From a virus: a DNA stretch of 64,000 nt. Under the pieces are notes generated by a model. The model ran no database searches. It was not told where the DNA came from and was given only the letters and a program-made list of their open reading frames with translations. Both the position numbers and the translations under genes were made by a program. The DNA lies in the IMG/VR virus record IMGVR_UViG_3300042890_006166, positions 1 to 64,000 of that record. The stretch is one strand, 5' to 3'. Shown in pieces: positions 10,001 to 16,926 of this stretch. Each line of letters starts with the position of its first letter. Position 1 is the first letter of the stretch.

Positions 10001-12560
10001 CGGTAGAATAACAATCGGTGGCACGACTGCTCCAACATTTACTTTAGAAGTTTTAAGCTCAGATATGGCTGTAAACTCTGTTAGAGTTGGAAGGGGAGCG
10101 GGTTCTATTGCAACGAACGTAGTTTTAGGACCTACCGCTCTCAATGCCAACACTACGGGTGCTAATAACGTAGCTATAGGATCTTCTGCTTTAGACGTCA
10201 ATACTACAGGTGTACAAAATATAGCAATCGGAAGTGATTCTTTGGGAGCAAACCTTATCAACAGTAATAACGTGGCTGTAGGCTTTAACTCCTTACTTTT
10301 AAACACAGCCGACAACAACGTAGCAATTGGCTCCAGAGCCTTAGACGCCAATACAACTGGAACACCTAATGTGGCCATAGGAACTGATGCTCTAGGTGCT
10401 AATGCTACAGGTACGAATAATGTGGCTTTAGGACATAACGCCTTGTTGCTAAACACTACCAACAATAATGTGGCTGTTGGATCCAGAGCCTTAGACGCCA
10501 ATACAACTGGAACACCTAATGTGGCCATAGGAACTGATGCTTTAGGTGCTAATGCTACAGGTACGAATAATGTGGCTTTAGGACATAACGCCTTGTTGCT
10601 AAACACTACCAACAATAATGTGGCCATAGGTTCATTAGCACTAGACGCAAACACTACAGGTACTCCAAACGTGGCCGTTGGTACTAACGCTTTGGGTGTC
10701 AACAACACAGGTGCTAACAACGTAGCAGTTGGACATCAGACCTTGGATGCCAACACAACAGGAGTCCGAAATGTGGCAGTTGGTAACGAGGCTTTAGGAG
10801 CTGTTGCCACTGGAACTGATAACACAGCATTCGGCCACAACGCCTTGTTGCTAAACACTACCAACAATAATGTGGCCATAGGTTCATTAGCACTAGACGC
10901 AAACACAACAGGTACTCCAAACGTGGCAGTAGGTACTAACGCATTGGGTCTCAACAACACAGGTGCCAACAACGTAGCAGTTGGACATCAGACCTTGGAT
11001 GCCAACACAACAGGAGTCCGAAATGTGGCAGTTGGTAACGAGGCTTTAGGAGCTGTTGCTACAGGAGTAGATAACACAGCATTCGGTCACAACGCCTTGT
11101 TGCTCAACACTGTCAGCAACAACGTGGCCATAGGTTCATTAGCACTAGACGCAAACACAACAGGTACTCCAAACGTGGCTGTAGGAACTAACGCATTGGG
11201 TCTCAACACCACAGGTGCCAACAACGTAGCTGTTGGGCATCAGACCTTGGATGCCAACACAACAGGAGTTCAAAATGTTGCGATAGGAAACGATGCTTTG
11301 GGAGCAAACGCTACCAACAGCAACAACGTGGCTGTAGGACATAATGCCTTGCTGCTCAACACGGCTGACAACAACGTAGCTGTTGGTTCTAGAGCCTTAG
11401 ATTCCAATACAACTGGAACACCTAACGTAGCCATAGGTACATTAGCCTTAGAAGCCAACACCACTGGTGCCAACAACGTAGCAGTTGGACACTCGGCATT
11501 GGATGTCAACACAACAGGAATTCAAAATGTTGCTGTTGGAAACGATGCTTTGGGAGCAAACGCTACCAACAGCAACAACGTGGCTGTAGGACATAATGCC
11601 TTGCTGCTCAACACGGCTGACAACAACGTAGCTGTTGGTTCTAGAGCCTTAGATTCCAATACAACTGGAACACCTAACCTAGCCGTGGGATTTAACGCAT
11701 TGGGTGTCAACACCACTGGTGCCAACAACGTAGCGGTTGGATATCAGGCCTTGGATGATAACACAACAGGAATTCAAAATGTTGCGATAGGAAACGATGC
11801 TTTGGGAGCAAATGTTGTGAATAGTAACAACGTTGCAATAGGACACAATGCTTTGTTGCTCAGCACTGCTGATAATAACGTAGCAGTAGGTTCACAAGCA
11901 CTAGACTCAAACACAACTGGTGATAATAATCTTGCTGCTGGTTCTGCTTCTTTAAGTTCAAACACAACCGGAAATCAAAACACGGCGGTTGGATCTGAAT
12001 CATTAAAAAATGTGACAGTTGGAGCTAGAAATGTTGCTGCTGGTTATCAAGCAGGATCTCAGCTAATAAATGGAACAGGAAACGTTATCATCGGTCGAGG
12101 TGCAGAAGGAAGTGCAACAAATGCGGTAAATCAAATTGTAATTGGTGATCTTGCAGGAGGTATAGCAGATGATACCGCTTTTATTGGTGGTACTAACGGA
12201 GCTTATAATGGACAAAATGATCCAAGTTGGCAAGTAAACTCCGATATAAGATTGAAAAAAAATATTATTGACAATTCACAAGGTTTGTCAATTATTAACT
12301 CCATAAGAGTTCGTAATTTCGAATATAGAAAAGAGGATGAAATTATCGAAATTCCAAAAAACAGAGCCATTAAAAAACCAGGAATTCAGATTGGTGTAAT
12401 AGCACAGGAGTTTCAATTAATTATTCCAGAAGCAGTTTCAGAAACATCCGATGGTGTTTTATCTGTCAATTCGAGCAGAGTAACTTGGCATTTAGTTAAT
12501 GCTATTCAAGAGCTGACCTCTAGAATTGAAACTTTAGAGAAATCTCTCCCTAAAGATTAG
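4023..12560 (+). CDS. Giant tail fibre: collagen-like stalk, YadA-type head repeats, S74 chaperone
   Basis: 2845 residues. Residues 1-122 form a non-repetitive N-terminal domain, probably the virion attachment end. Residues 123-1803 are Gly-X-Y triplets (GSS, GTS, with rare GTR, GTM, GLS, GVN, GSN). Then comes a beta-rich domain beginning FATLSGST. Residues about 2032-2695 are tandem NVAIGxxAL-type repeats like the heads of trimeric autotransporter adhesins. From about residue 2741 (DIRLKKNI) to the end is a peptidase S74-type intramolecular chaperone, a domain that in other phage fibres trimerises the chain and then cleaves itself off; the Lys-rich LKKNI segment and the C-terminal helix (ELTSRIETLEK) fit. 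The product is likely a homotrimeric receptor-binding fibre. Start ATG at 4023 follows the previous stop by 2 nt. Confidence in fibre identity is high; receptor unknown. Confidence 0.88.
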   Translation: MPTGPFGTSGKNIQIEPRQGTLKFFGAGGTAENQPITFQVLDNGSIRIYPSGQSDSIFIQATGATAGNVLINDASFVKGSGLILPIFNDINSVPNPAVGMIIFNSSDGQIYRYTGSGWQVSAGTSGTSGSSGSSGSSGSSGTSGSSGSSGSSGSSGSSGTRGTSGSSGSSGSSGSSGTSGSSGSSGSSGSSGSSGSSGSSGTSGSSGSSGSSGSSGSSGSSGSSGSSGSSGSSGSSGTSGSSGSSGSSGTSGSSGSSGSSGSSGSSGSSGTSGSSGSSGTSGSSGSSGSSGSSGSSGSSGSSGSSGSSGTSGSSGSSGSSGSSGSSGSSGSSGSSGTSGSSGSSGSSGSSGSSGSSGSSGSSGSSGSSGSSGSSGSSGSSGSSGTSGLSGVNGTSGTSGSSGSNGTSGLSGVNGTSGTSGSSGSSGSSGSSGSSGSSGSSGTSGSSGSSGSSGSSGSSGTRGTSGSSGSSGSSGSSGSSGSSGSSGSSGTSGSSGSSGSSGSSGSSGTSGSSGSSGSSGSSGSSGTSGSSGSSGSSGSSGSSGSSGSSGSSGTSGSSGSSGSSGSSGSSGTSGSSGTMGTSGSSGSSGSSGSSGSSGSSGSSGSSGTSGSSGSSGSSGSSGTSGSSGTRGTSGSSGSSGSSGSSGSSGSSGSSGSSGTSGSSGSSGSSGSSGSSGTSGSSGSSGSSGSSGSSGSSGSSGTSGSSGSSGSSGSSGTSGSSGSSGSSGSSGSSGTSGSSGSSGSSGSSGSSGSSGSSGTSGSSGSSGSSGSSGSSGTSGSSGSSGSSGSSGTSGSSGSSGSSGSSGSSGSSGSSGTSGSSGSSGSSGSSGTSGSSGTRGTSGSSGSSGSSGSSGSSGSSGSSGSSGTSGSSGSSGTSGSSGSSGSSGSSGTRGTSGSSGSSGSSGSSGTSGSSGSSGSSGSSGSSGSSGSSGSSGSSGTSGSSGSSGSSGSSGSSGSSGSSGSSGTSGSSGSSGSSGSSGSSGSSGSSGSSGSSGTSGSSGSSGSSGSSGSSGTSGSSGSSGSSGSSGTSGSSGSSGSSGTSGSSGSSGSSGSSGSSGTSGSSGSSGSSGSSGSSGSSGTSGSSGSSGSSGSSGSSGSSGSSGSSGTSGSSGSSGSSGSSGTSGSSGSSGSSGSSGSSGTSGSSGSSGSSGSSGSSGSSGSSGSSGSSGTSGSSGSSGSSGSSGTRGTSGSSGSSGSSGSSGSSGSSGSSGSSGTSGSSGSSGSSGSSGSSGSSGSSGSSGTSGSSGSSGSSGSSGSSGSSGTSGSSGSSGSSGSSGSSGSSGSSGSSGTSGSSGSSGSSGSSGTRGTSGSSGSSGSSGSSGTSGSSGSSGSSGSSGSSGSSGSSGSSGSSGTSGSSGSSGSSGSSGSSGSSGTSGSSGSSGSSGSSGSSGSSGTSGSSGSSGSSGSSGSSGSSGSSGSSGSSGTSGSSGSSGSSGSSGTRGTSGSSGSSGSSGSSGSSGSSGSSGTSGSSGSSGSSGSSGTSGSSGSSGSSGSSGSSGSSGSSGSSGSSGTSGSSGSSGSSGSSGSSGTSGSSGSSGSSGSSGSSGSSGSSGSSGTSGSSGSSGSSGSSGSSGTSGSSGSSGTSGSSGSSGSSGSSGSSGTSGSSGTRGTSGSSGSSGSSGSSGSSGSSGSSGSSGTSGSSGSSGSSGSSGSSGSSGSSGSSGSSGTSGSSGSSGSSGSSGSSGTSGSSGSSGSSGSSGSSGSSGSSGSSGSSGTSGSSGSSGSSGSSGSSGTSGSSGSSGSSGSSGSSGSSGSSGSSGSSGTSGSSGSSGSSGSSGSSGTSGSSGSSGSSGSSGSSGSSGTSGFATLSGSTDNGVLTLNGSSPNVTVESDLTYTSPTLSFTGTGSPTTGASQIYLNGVTSNRIDFNTNGAGPPAFTTRSAGTKVVLYPSVGAASVDIGMGYMADGGVPSMWYSIIGSAANGAYYWYAGTTQIMALVNLAAGTRRLDLTAGTVTNPSISAGLNSADTNTGIYFPAADTIGFVEGGVEVMRIHDTGRITIGGTTAPTFTLEVLSSDMAVNSVRVGRGAGSIATNVVLGPTALNANTTGANNVAIGSSALDVNTTGVQNIAIGSDSLGANLINSNNVAVGFNSLLLNTADNNVAIGSRALDANTTGTPNVAIGTDALGANATGTNNVALGHNALLLNTTNNNVAVGSRALDANTTGTPNVAIGTDALGANATGTNNVALGHNALLLNTTNNNVAIGSLALDANTTGTPNVAVGTNALGVNNTGANNVAVGHQTLDANTTGVRNVAVGNEALGAVATGTDNTAFGHNALLLNTTNNNVAIGSLALDANTTGTPNVAVGTNALGLNNTGANNVAVGHQTLDANTTGVRNVAVGNEALGAVATGVDNTAFGHNALLLNTVSNNVAIGSLALDANTTGTPNVAVGTNALGLNTTGANNVAVGHQTLDANTTGVQNVAIGNDALGANATNSNNVAVGHNALLLNTADNNVAVGSRALDSNTTGTPNVAIGTLALEANTTGANNVAVGHSALDVNTTGIQNVAVGNDALGANATNSNNVAVGHNALLLNTADNNVAVGSRALDSNTTGTPNLAVGFNALGVNTTGANNVAVGYQALDDNTTGIQNVAIGNDALGANVVNSNNVAIGHNALLLSTADNNVAVGSQALDSNTTGDNNLAAGSASLSSNTTGNQNTAVGSESLKNVTVGARNVAAGYQAGSQLINGTGNVIIGRGAEGSATNAVNQIVIGDLAGGIADDTAFIGGTNGAYNGQNDPSWQVNSDIRLKKNIIDNSQGLSIINSIRVRNFEYRKEDEIIEIPKNRAIKKPGIQIGVIAQEFQLIIPEAVSETSDGVLSVNSSRVTWHLVNAIQELTSRIETLEKSLPKD
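4389..9431 (+). repeat. Collagen-like GSS/GTS triplet-coding repeat array
   Basis: 1681 codons of almost perfect Gly-X-Y periodicity inside the giant fibre gene. Interruptions of composition (not of phase) are GLSGVNGTSG, twice near 5185-5270, and GTRG/GTMG steps spaced through the array. Roughly two of every three residues are Ser or Thr. The antisense strand and a second + frame are also open over thousands of bases because the codon pattern excludes stops. Confidence 0.92.
10116..12107 (+). repeat. YadA-head-type repeats with DNA-level tandem copies
   Basis: The protein repeat unit is about 14-15 residues (NVAIGSxALxxNTTG...). At DNA level, larger blocks are nearly identical. A segment starting near 10337 recurs near 10489. 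A block of about 250 bp beginning near 10611 recurs near 10863 and again near 11115. A block near 11274 recurs near 11522. This points to recent unequal recombination in the adhesin head. Confidence 0.85.
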
Positions 12561-12578
12561 AGGAATTAACCTATTTAA

Positions 12579-13232
12579 ATGTCTCAAAAAAAAATTATGA
12601 TTGGAACTCCGTGCTATGATGGAAAGGTTACCGCCCAATTTGCAGTTTCATTATTCTCAGCAATTAAAGAGGCATCTTTAAAAAAAATTGATTTAATCCC
12701 AATTTTTCTTTCCTATGATGCATTGGTACAAAGAGCCAGAAACGACCTTGTTAAATTAGCGGTTCAACATCAGGTAGAAAGTATAATTTTCATAGATCAT
12801 GATTTGGAATTTAACCCCCGATGGGTTGTTGAATTGGCAGAGAGCCCACTTGATGTTATTGGCGGAACATATCCAAAAAAAACAGATTCAAAGGAGATTT
12901 ATCCTATATCCGCCAATAATTTATCAGTCAATGAACATGGATTGATGCAGGTTGAAGGAATTGGTACTGGTTTCTTGAAACTGTCAAGAAAGGCCCTACT
13001 AACTTTATGGGAGAAAAGTTCAATCTATTGGAACGAAGGAGCCCAAAATCGAATGGTTTTTGATATTGGTATTGTTGAAGGAAACTTGATGAGTGAAGAT
13101 AGAATGATGTGTAAAAAATTAACAGATCTAGGTTTTAAAATTTGGTTAAATCCTTCTATGTGCTGTAAACACATCGGTGTTAAAATCTACGAAGGAAATT
13201 TTTTGGATTATTTATCAAGATTAAAAAAATAA
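12579..13232 (+). CDS. GT-A (family 2-like) glycosyltransferase
   Basis: 217 residues. The N-terminus (IMIGTPCYDGKVTAQF) and the acidic D73-H74-D75 motif in FIDHDLEFNP are what a GT-A fold glycosyltransferase uses to bind a nucleotide sugar and metal. A later GIGTGFLKLSRKAL segment and a C-terminal KHIGVKIYEG fit the small phage/bacterial family of this type. It begins 18 nt after the giant fibre gene and is probably in the same transcript. It may glycosylate the fibre or a host surface glycan; the acceptor cannot be told from sequence. Confidence 0.75.
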   Translation: MSQKKIMIGTPCYDGKVTAQFAVSLFSAIKEASLKKIDLIPIFLSYDALVQRARNDLVKLAVQHQVESIIFIDHDLEFNPRWVVELAESPLDVIGGTYPKKTDSKEIYPISANNLSVNEHGLMQVEGIGTGFLKLSRKALLTLWEKSSIYWNEGAQNRMVFDIGIVEGNLMSEDRMMCKKLTDLGFKIWLNPSMCCKHIGVKIYEGNFLDYLSRLKK

Positions 13233-13256
13233 TTTATTTATGGGTTAATTTCCAAA

Positions 13257-13264
13257 GATATATA
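13257..13264 (+). promoter_or_regulatory. GATATATA late-promoter-like octamer
   Basis: Exact GATATATA, followed by TAAAAA, with 19 nt to the ATG at 13284. It is one of ten exact copies placed just upstream of genes in this window. T4 late promoters use TATAAATA at -10, read by gp55, and a gp55-like gene is present here. Confidence 0.55.
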
Positions 13265-13283
13265 TAAAAATTAATAGAAATCT

Positions 13284-13592
13284 ATGGCCATTCAGATTAC
13301 AGGTTTATTCAAAAATCCAACCTCGCAATTAATCCACGAGTCTCCTCTTTTGAAGATCGTAGCCCATTTGTCTTTCCAAGGAAATTTGCACGTTGATCTT
13401 CATGTTGTCTCTGAAGATGGAATTCACAGAGATACTGTAGTTTTTTCAAACGTAGATCGCAGCAAGTTGAATTATGATATTTCAATTTCGGATTCTTATA
13501 ACAGCCTCATTCAGGCAATAGAAACTTTTGTTATTCCAGAACTACAATCCGCAAATTCGATTAATTCACAAGCAACATTTTCTCGCACATGA
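13284..13592 (+). CDS. Hypothetical protein, 102 aa
   Basis: I do not recognise it. The sequence is mixed alpha/beta, starting MAIQITGLFKNPTSQLIHESP and containing HVDLHVVSEDG, with no signal peptide or membrane segment. It sits behind a GATATATA motif and its last 4 bases (ATGA) overlap the next start, so it is translationally coupled to that gene. The late-type promoter suggests a virion or assembly role, which is inference. Confidence 0.7.
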   Translation: MAIQITGLFKNPTSQLIHESPLLKIVAHLSFQGNLHVDLHVVSEDGIHRDTVVFSNVDRSKLNYDISISDSYNSLIQAIETFVIPELQSANSINSQATFSRT

Positions 13593-13870
13593 ATAATATA
13601 GAAGAAACAGGAAAAGAAGAATATTCAGATATGATACAGCCAGAAGAATTAAAGAAAATTCAGGAATTCAGGAAATCTGGTGATATGTTCTTGGTTGAAT
13701 TCGGTTCTCTTAAGATGGAAGAAATTAATCTCCAAGAAAGGAAAAAAGAGACTGAAAGAAAATTTTTGAAATTTAAAGAGGAAGAAAAAAATTTTATGTC
13801 TCTCATGGAATATAAATATGGGAACGTCAGTTTAGACCTAGAAACTGGTATTTTAACTCCTATAAATTAA
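13589..13870 (+). CDS. Small coiled-coil protein, paralogue of the gene at 15090
   Basis: 93 residues, rich in Glu and Lys, with a helical middle. It shares the layout PEELxxIQxxR at the start of the core and KYGxxxLDxxxGxxT at the end with the product of 15090-15389, so the two are paralogues. It overlaps the upstream gene by ATGA and ends tail-to-tail (4 nt overlap) with the reverse-strand glycosyltransferase. Function unknown; T4-type fibre chaperones are short coiled-coil proteins too, but no specific match is claimed. Confidence 0.7.
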   Translation: MNNIEETGKEEYSDMIQPEELKKIQEFRKSGDMFLVEFGSLKMEEINLQERKKETERKFLKFKEEEKNFMSLMEYKYGNVSLDLETGILTPIN

Positions 13871-15024
13871 CGAGATTTTAGAAGTTCATTGTAGACTTCT
13901 GTCATTTTTTCTCCAGCATTTTTCCATGTAAAGATCTCACAGGTTTTTCTACCTTCTATTTTTAATTTCAACTTTTCTTCTTCTTTCAATTTCAATAAAT
14001 TTTCAAGGGATTTTTCAATTCCTTCTGGAGTTGGTTCTACCAACATTGAATTTCTTTCGTTTACAAAATCACCCAAACCATCTAAACGAGATGAAATCAA
14101 TATGGCACCGGAAGCAAAAGCTTCTAAAGCTACAATGCCAAATGGTTCATGAACGCTGGGCATGATTACTGCTTCTACAGAGTGCATGAGTTCAATTTTT
14201 TTCTGTCCATATAAAGGACCACAGAAAAATAAATTCTTTTTTTTCGAATCTAATTTAGCTTGAAGCAGATTTACACATTCTAAATCTCCTCCCTCAGATG
14301 ATCCAGCCACAATTAAATTAATCCCATCCGGAATATTTGCATTCATCAAATGATCAAACCCTTTCATTTTGGCAAATCTTCCGATGTATAGAACATTTAT
14401 ACCATTGTCCAAAGGTATTGAAACTTGGCTCTTAGGTATCCAAGAATCTAAATTGATTCCATTTGGAATAATTCTGATTTTCGAACGAAATTCTGGATAT
14501 ACGTCTTTGTAAAAACTTCCGACACCAACAATAATATCTGCACAATTTAACATCCCCGTTTCCAAACCCTCCAAAGTTTTTTGTGTGGTTAATCCATCGA
14601 AATTTTTGTCATCAAAAACAATTTTTAAATTTTTTTGGATTTGACCTCTTATACTTAAGCTCAAAGACATCACCAAAGGAACCCCATAATAAATGGCCAG
14701 ATGGTTAGCTACCAAGTAGCATGGCCAATCGTAGGCGTGAATCAAATCAGGTCGTTGAAATTTTAAAGAAGCTGTGAAATAATTAATTTGGTGTGCCAGA
14801 TTATAAATTAGAGGATTTCCTGGTTCTTTTGGGTCTGGTAAAAATGACGGGTAAATTTGTTTAGTATTAGGAAATGAAAATTGTGGGGTAAGGTGTGGAT
14901 AACAAACAGTGAATACCTCAAAATTCTCTTGTAAATAAGGATGTATATGTGTGTATTGAATTCCTAGTCCTCCCATAGGTTTTTCAAGCCTATCTGGGAC
15001 CAAACTTAAAATTTTAGGTTTCAT
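13867..15024 (-). CDS. GT-B (GT4-type) glycosyltransferase
   Basis: 385 residues, and the only convincing minus-strand gene here. The N-terminal domain has the glycine-rich acceptor loop KPMGGLGIQYTHI. The C-terminal domain has VLYIGRFAKMKGFDHLM and the GT4 signature HEPFGIVALEAFASG, with the E-x7-E pair that binds the sugar nucleotide. The enzyme would transfer a sugar from a nucleotide donor. It lies between the paralogous coiled-coil genes and points against the operon, so it needs its own promoter: on its strand a TATAAT lies about 27 nt before the ATG. It is likely an inserted cassette. Substrate unknown. Confidence 0.85.
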   Translation of the reverse strand: MKPKILSLVPDRLEKPMGGLGIQYTHIHPYLQENFEVFTVCYPHLTPQFSFPNTKQIYPSFLPDPKEPGNPLIYNLAHQINYFTASLKFQRPDLIHAYDWPCYLVANHLAIYYGVPLVMSLSLSIRGQIQKNLKIVFDDKNFDGLTTQKTLEGLETGMLNCADIIVGVGSFYKDVYPEFRSKIRIIPNGINLDSWIPKSQVSIPLDNGINVLYIGRFAKMKGFDHLMNANIPDGINLIVAGSSEGGDLECVNLLQAKLDSKKKNLFFCGPLYGQKKIELMHSVEAVIMPSVHEPFGIVALEAFASGAILISSRLDGLGDFVNERNSMLVEPTPEGIEKSLENLLKLKEEEKLKLKIEGRKTCEIFTWKNAGEKMTEVYNELLKSR

Positions 15025-15089
15025 TCTTGAATTTCAGATTGTACAGGAAAATTATAAAAAATTCCAAAGGATAGGATTGGAATATTTTG

Positions 15090-15389
15090 ATGAAACAGGA
15101 GTACAAAAAAATAAAAATGGAAAATCAAATTAAACTTACCCCTGAAGAATTGGATAGGATTCAAAATTTAAGGGAGGCAGCTCGAAATAACATTCAGCAG
15201 ATAGGTCAACTCAATGCCCAAAAATTCTTTCTTGAAAGAGAGGTAACCACGGTCGGTGAACAAATTCAAAACCTTTACCAAGAAACACTACAATTAAACG
15301 AAAACGAAAAACAGCTCGTGGATGAAATTGTCGCAAAATATGGTGAAGGAAAGTTAGATTTTAATTCTGGAGTTTATACAGTTTCTTAA
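15090..15389 (+). CDS. Small coiled-coil protein, paralogue of the gene at 13589
   Basis: About 99 residues with a helical core and the PEELDRIQNLR start and KYGEGKLDFNSGVYT end shared with the 13589 gene. The start is ambiguous. ATG at 15090 has GGA-containing sequence 8-13 nt upstream. ATG at 15117, preceded by AGGAG, would remove nine residues and keep the whole conserved core. Function unknown. Its position just upstream of an adhesin gene might suggest an assembly role. Confidence 0.7.
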   Translation: MKQEYKKIKMENQIKLTPEELDRIQNLREAARNNIQQIGQLNAQKFFLEREVTTVGEQIQNLYQETLQLNENEKQLVDEIVAKYGEGKLDFNSGVYTVS

Positions 15390-15420
15390 ATTGCAAATGA
15401 CAATTAGATCTTGATTGGTG

Positions 15421-15428
15421 GATATATA
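15421..15428 (+). promoter_or_regulatory. GATATATA late-promoter-like octamer
   Basis: Exact octamer, but only 5 nt before the ATG at 15434. A transcript starting about 10 nt downstream would lack a leader, so either the mRNA is leaderless or this copy is not used in the normal way. Confidence 0.4.
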
Positions 15429-15433
15429 AAATA

Positions 15434-16675
15434 ATGTCAATTTCCAGACCGTTTGCATATAACACAGGATCTCCTATAGCAGGTACCGAACAGATTGGCA
15501 ATCTGGCTATTGGATTTCCTACAGAAGGGTTCTCTTCTACTGGACTTGCTTGGTGGAATGGTCCTGACGAGCAGCTGGGTTATGTAGTTGCACAATCTGT
15601 TCCAGACAACAGTCAACCAACTCCGATAGAAGGAGTATTTGCCTCTGTTGGCTTTTTCAGATCCTCTGAATTAACAGAGTCTTCTTTCGTTGATTTGGCA
15701 AACACCTTAGCTGCAGGAGCGGATTCTTGGGCACCCAATCAAGGAGCACAGGCCAAAATTTGGTTGAACAATAATGGTTACTGGACATCATTTGAAGGGT
15801 CAATTGCACCCTCGAATACACCAACACCAAGCATGACTCCAACTTTAACCCCTACACCTACTGTTACGTCAACTTCAACCCCAACCCCAACACCAACAAA
15901 TACACCAACAATTCCAAGCCAAGATATAAATCAAACAGGTTTGGTTCTTTATACCAATATGTCCAATAGTTCAAGTTATCCAGGAACAGGAACAAGTGTA
16001 TTTGATTTATCACCAAATGGGTATACAGGAACAATAATTAACTCTGAAAATGTTTCTTATGTTGGTGGATCAACAAAATCATTACAATTTAATAACGCCA
16101 TATCATCTTCGCCATACATCGATTGGGGTCTTGGAGCTTCTTTAGTACGTAGTGCGAGTGAAATAACAGTTTGTGTATTCTTAAGACAAATAAGTATTCC
16201 ACACGGAAACACTGGTTTCAGATGGTCAGCACTTATTAATTTGGATTTTTGTTCGGGTGCGAACAGGAAGTTTAGTTTTTATATGTATAATACTTCAAAT
16301 AATGTAAACGTTGCACCAAATATTGCTCTTGATTTTTTTGATGGTGTTGGTGGTGGTGTTGGTTTTACATTAACATCAGCAAACTGGATTAATCAAGACC
16401 TTTATATTGTTGCAAGTTGTAAATCGGGTACAAATAATGCCAAAGCATATATCAATGGTGTTCTACAATCACCAACAAAGAATGGTTTGGTTGTTAATCC
16501 GACACCAAGTGGTGCTAATAGTAATTTAATGACGGGTAGAGGCCCCGGTTCTTGTTTTGATGGTTATATTGGTGAAAGTAATTTGTATTCAATACACATT
16601 TACGATAGAACTCTGACTGACGCCGAAGTATTATCAAACTATAATATTCTGAAAACACAATTCAATATAGCATAA
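15434..16675 (+). CDS. Virion adhesin with LamG/ConA-like C-terminal domain
   Basis: 413 residues in three parts. Residues 1-125 form a globular N-terminal domain (ISRPFAYNTGSPIAGTEQIG; ends NNNGYWTSFEG). Residues about 126-165 are a Thr/Pro linker of TPTPT type. From about residue 166 there is a laminin-G/concanavalin-like jelly roll (GLVLYTN, a W-I-N-Q-D-L-Y-I-V-A strand, and a C-terminal GYIGESNLYSIHIYDRTLTDAEV), a fold that usually binds sugars. No signal peptide is seen, as expected for a virion protein. Probably a secondary adhesin or decoration fibre; the linker is a possible O-glycosylation target of the neighbouring transferases (inference). Confidence 0.75.
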   Translation: MSISRPFAYNTGSPIAGTEQIGNLAIGFPTEGFSSTGLAWWNGPDEQLGYVVAQSVPDNSQPTPIEGVFASVGFFRSSELTESSFVDLANTLAAGADSWAPNQGAQAKIWLNNNGYWTSFEGSIAPSNTPTPSMTPTLTPTPTVTSTSTPTPTPTNTPTIPSQDINQTGLVLYTNMSNSSSYPGTGTSVFDLSPNGYTGTIINSENVSYVGGSTKSLQFNNAISSSPYIDWGLGASLVRSASEITVCVFLRQISIPHGNTGFRWSALINLDFCSGANRKFSFYMYNTSNNVNVAPNIALDFFDGVGGGVGFTLTSANWINQDLYIVASCKSGTNNAKAYINGVLQSPTKNGLVVNPTPSGANSNLMTGRGPGSCFDGYIGESNLYSIHIYDRTLTDAEVLSNYNILKTQFNIA

Positions 16676-16679
16676 AACA

Positions 16680-16853
16680 ATGATCACATACAAATTTGAA
16701 ATAGGGGATAGAGTAAAAACATTAGGTGACGTTCCTTTGTATGGTACTATTGTTGAAATATATCCAAGAGACAATTTTACAATTTATAGAATTAATCTTG
16801 ATAATTACAATTTGCATATAGCTGAAAATGAAAATAACATAGAATTGGAGTAA
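16680..16853 (+). CDS. Small SH3-barrel-like protein, 57 aa
   Basis: ATG at 16680, 4 nt after the adhesin stop, gives a 57-residue protein starting MITYKFEIGDRVKTLGDVP. The pattern FEIGDRVKTLG...YGTIVEIYP resembles small KOW/SH3-like barrels in which a G-D-x-V turn precedes alternating strands. No other domain fits in this length. The gene is supported by its tight spacing and sensible amino-acid composition; function is unknown. Confidence 0.55.
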   Translation: MITYKFEIGDRVKTLGDVPLYGTIVEIYPRDNFTIYRINLDNYNLHIAENENNIELE

Positions 16854-16926
16854 AAACTAAAAAGTTTGAAACAATAAAAATGTTTATTTATTAATTCATA
16901 ATAACAGAATTCTAATTAAAAATTAA

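Noticed and set aside
9932-11965. A series of minus-strand open frames opposite the YadA-type repeats
   Set aside because: They repeat with the sense repeat, are broken irregularly and have no start signals; antisense shadows.
1-12107. CRISPR-like regularly spaced repeats
   Set aside because: There are no constant repeats separated by unique spacers; the periodicity is codon-based (9 bp and multiples) and lies within long coding frames.
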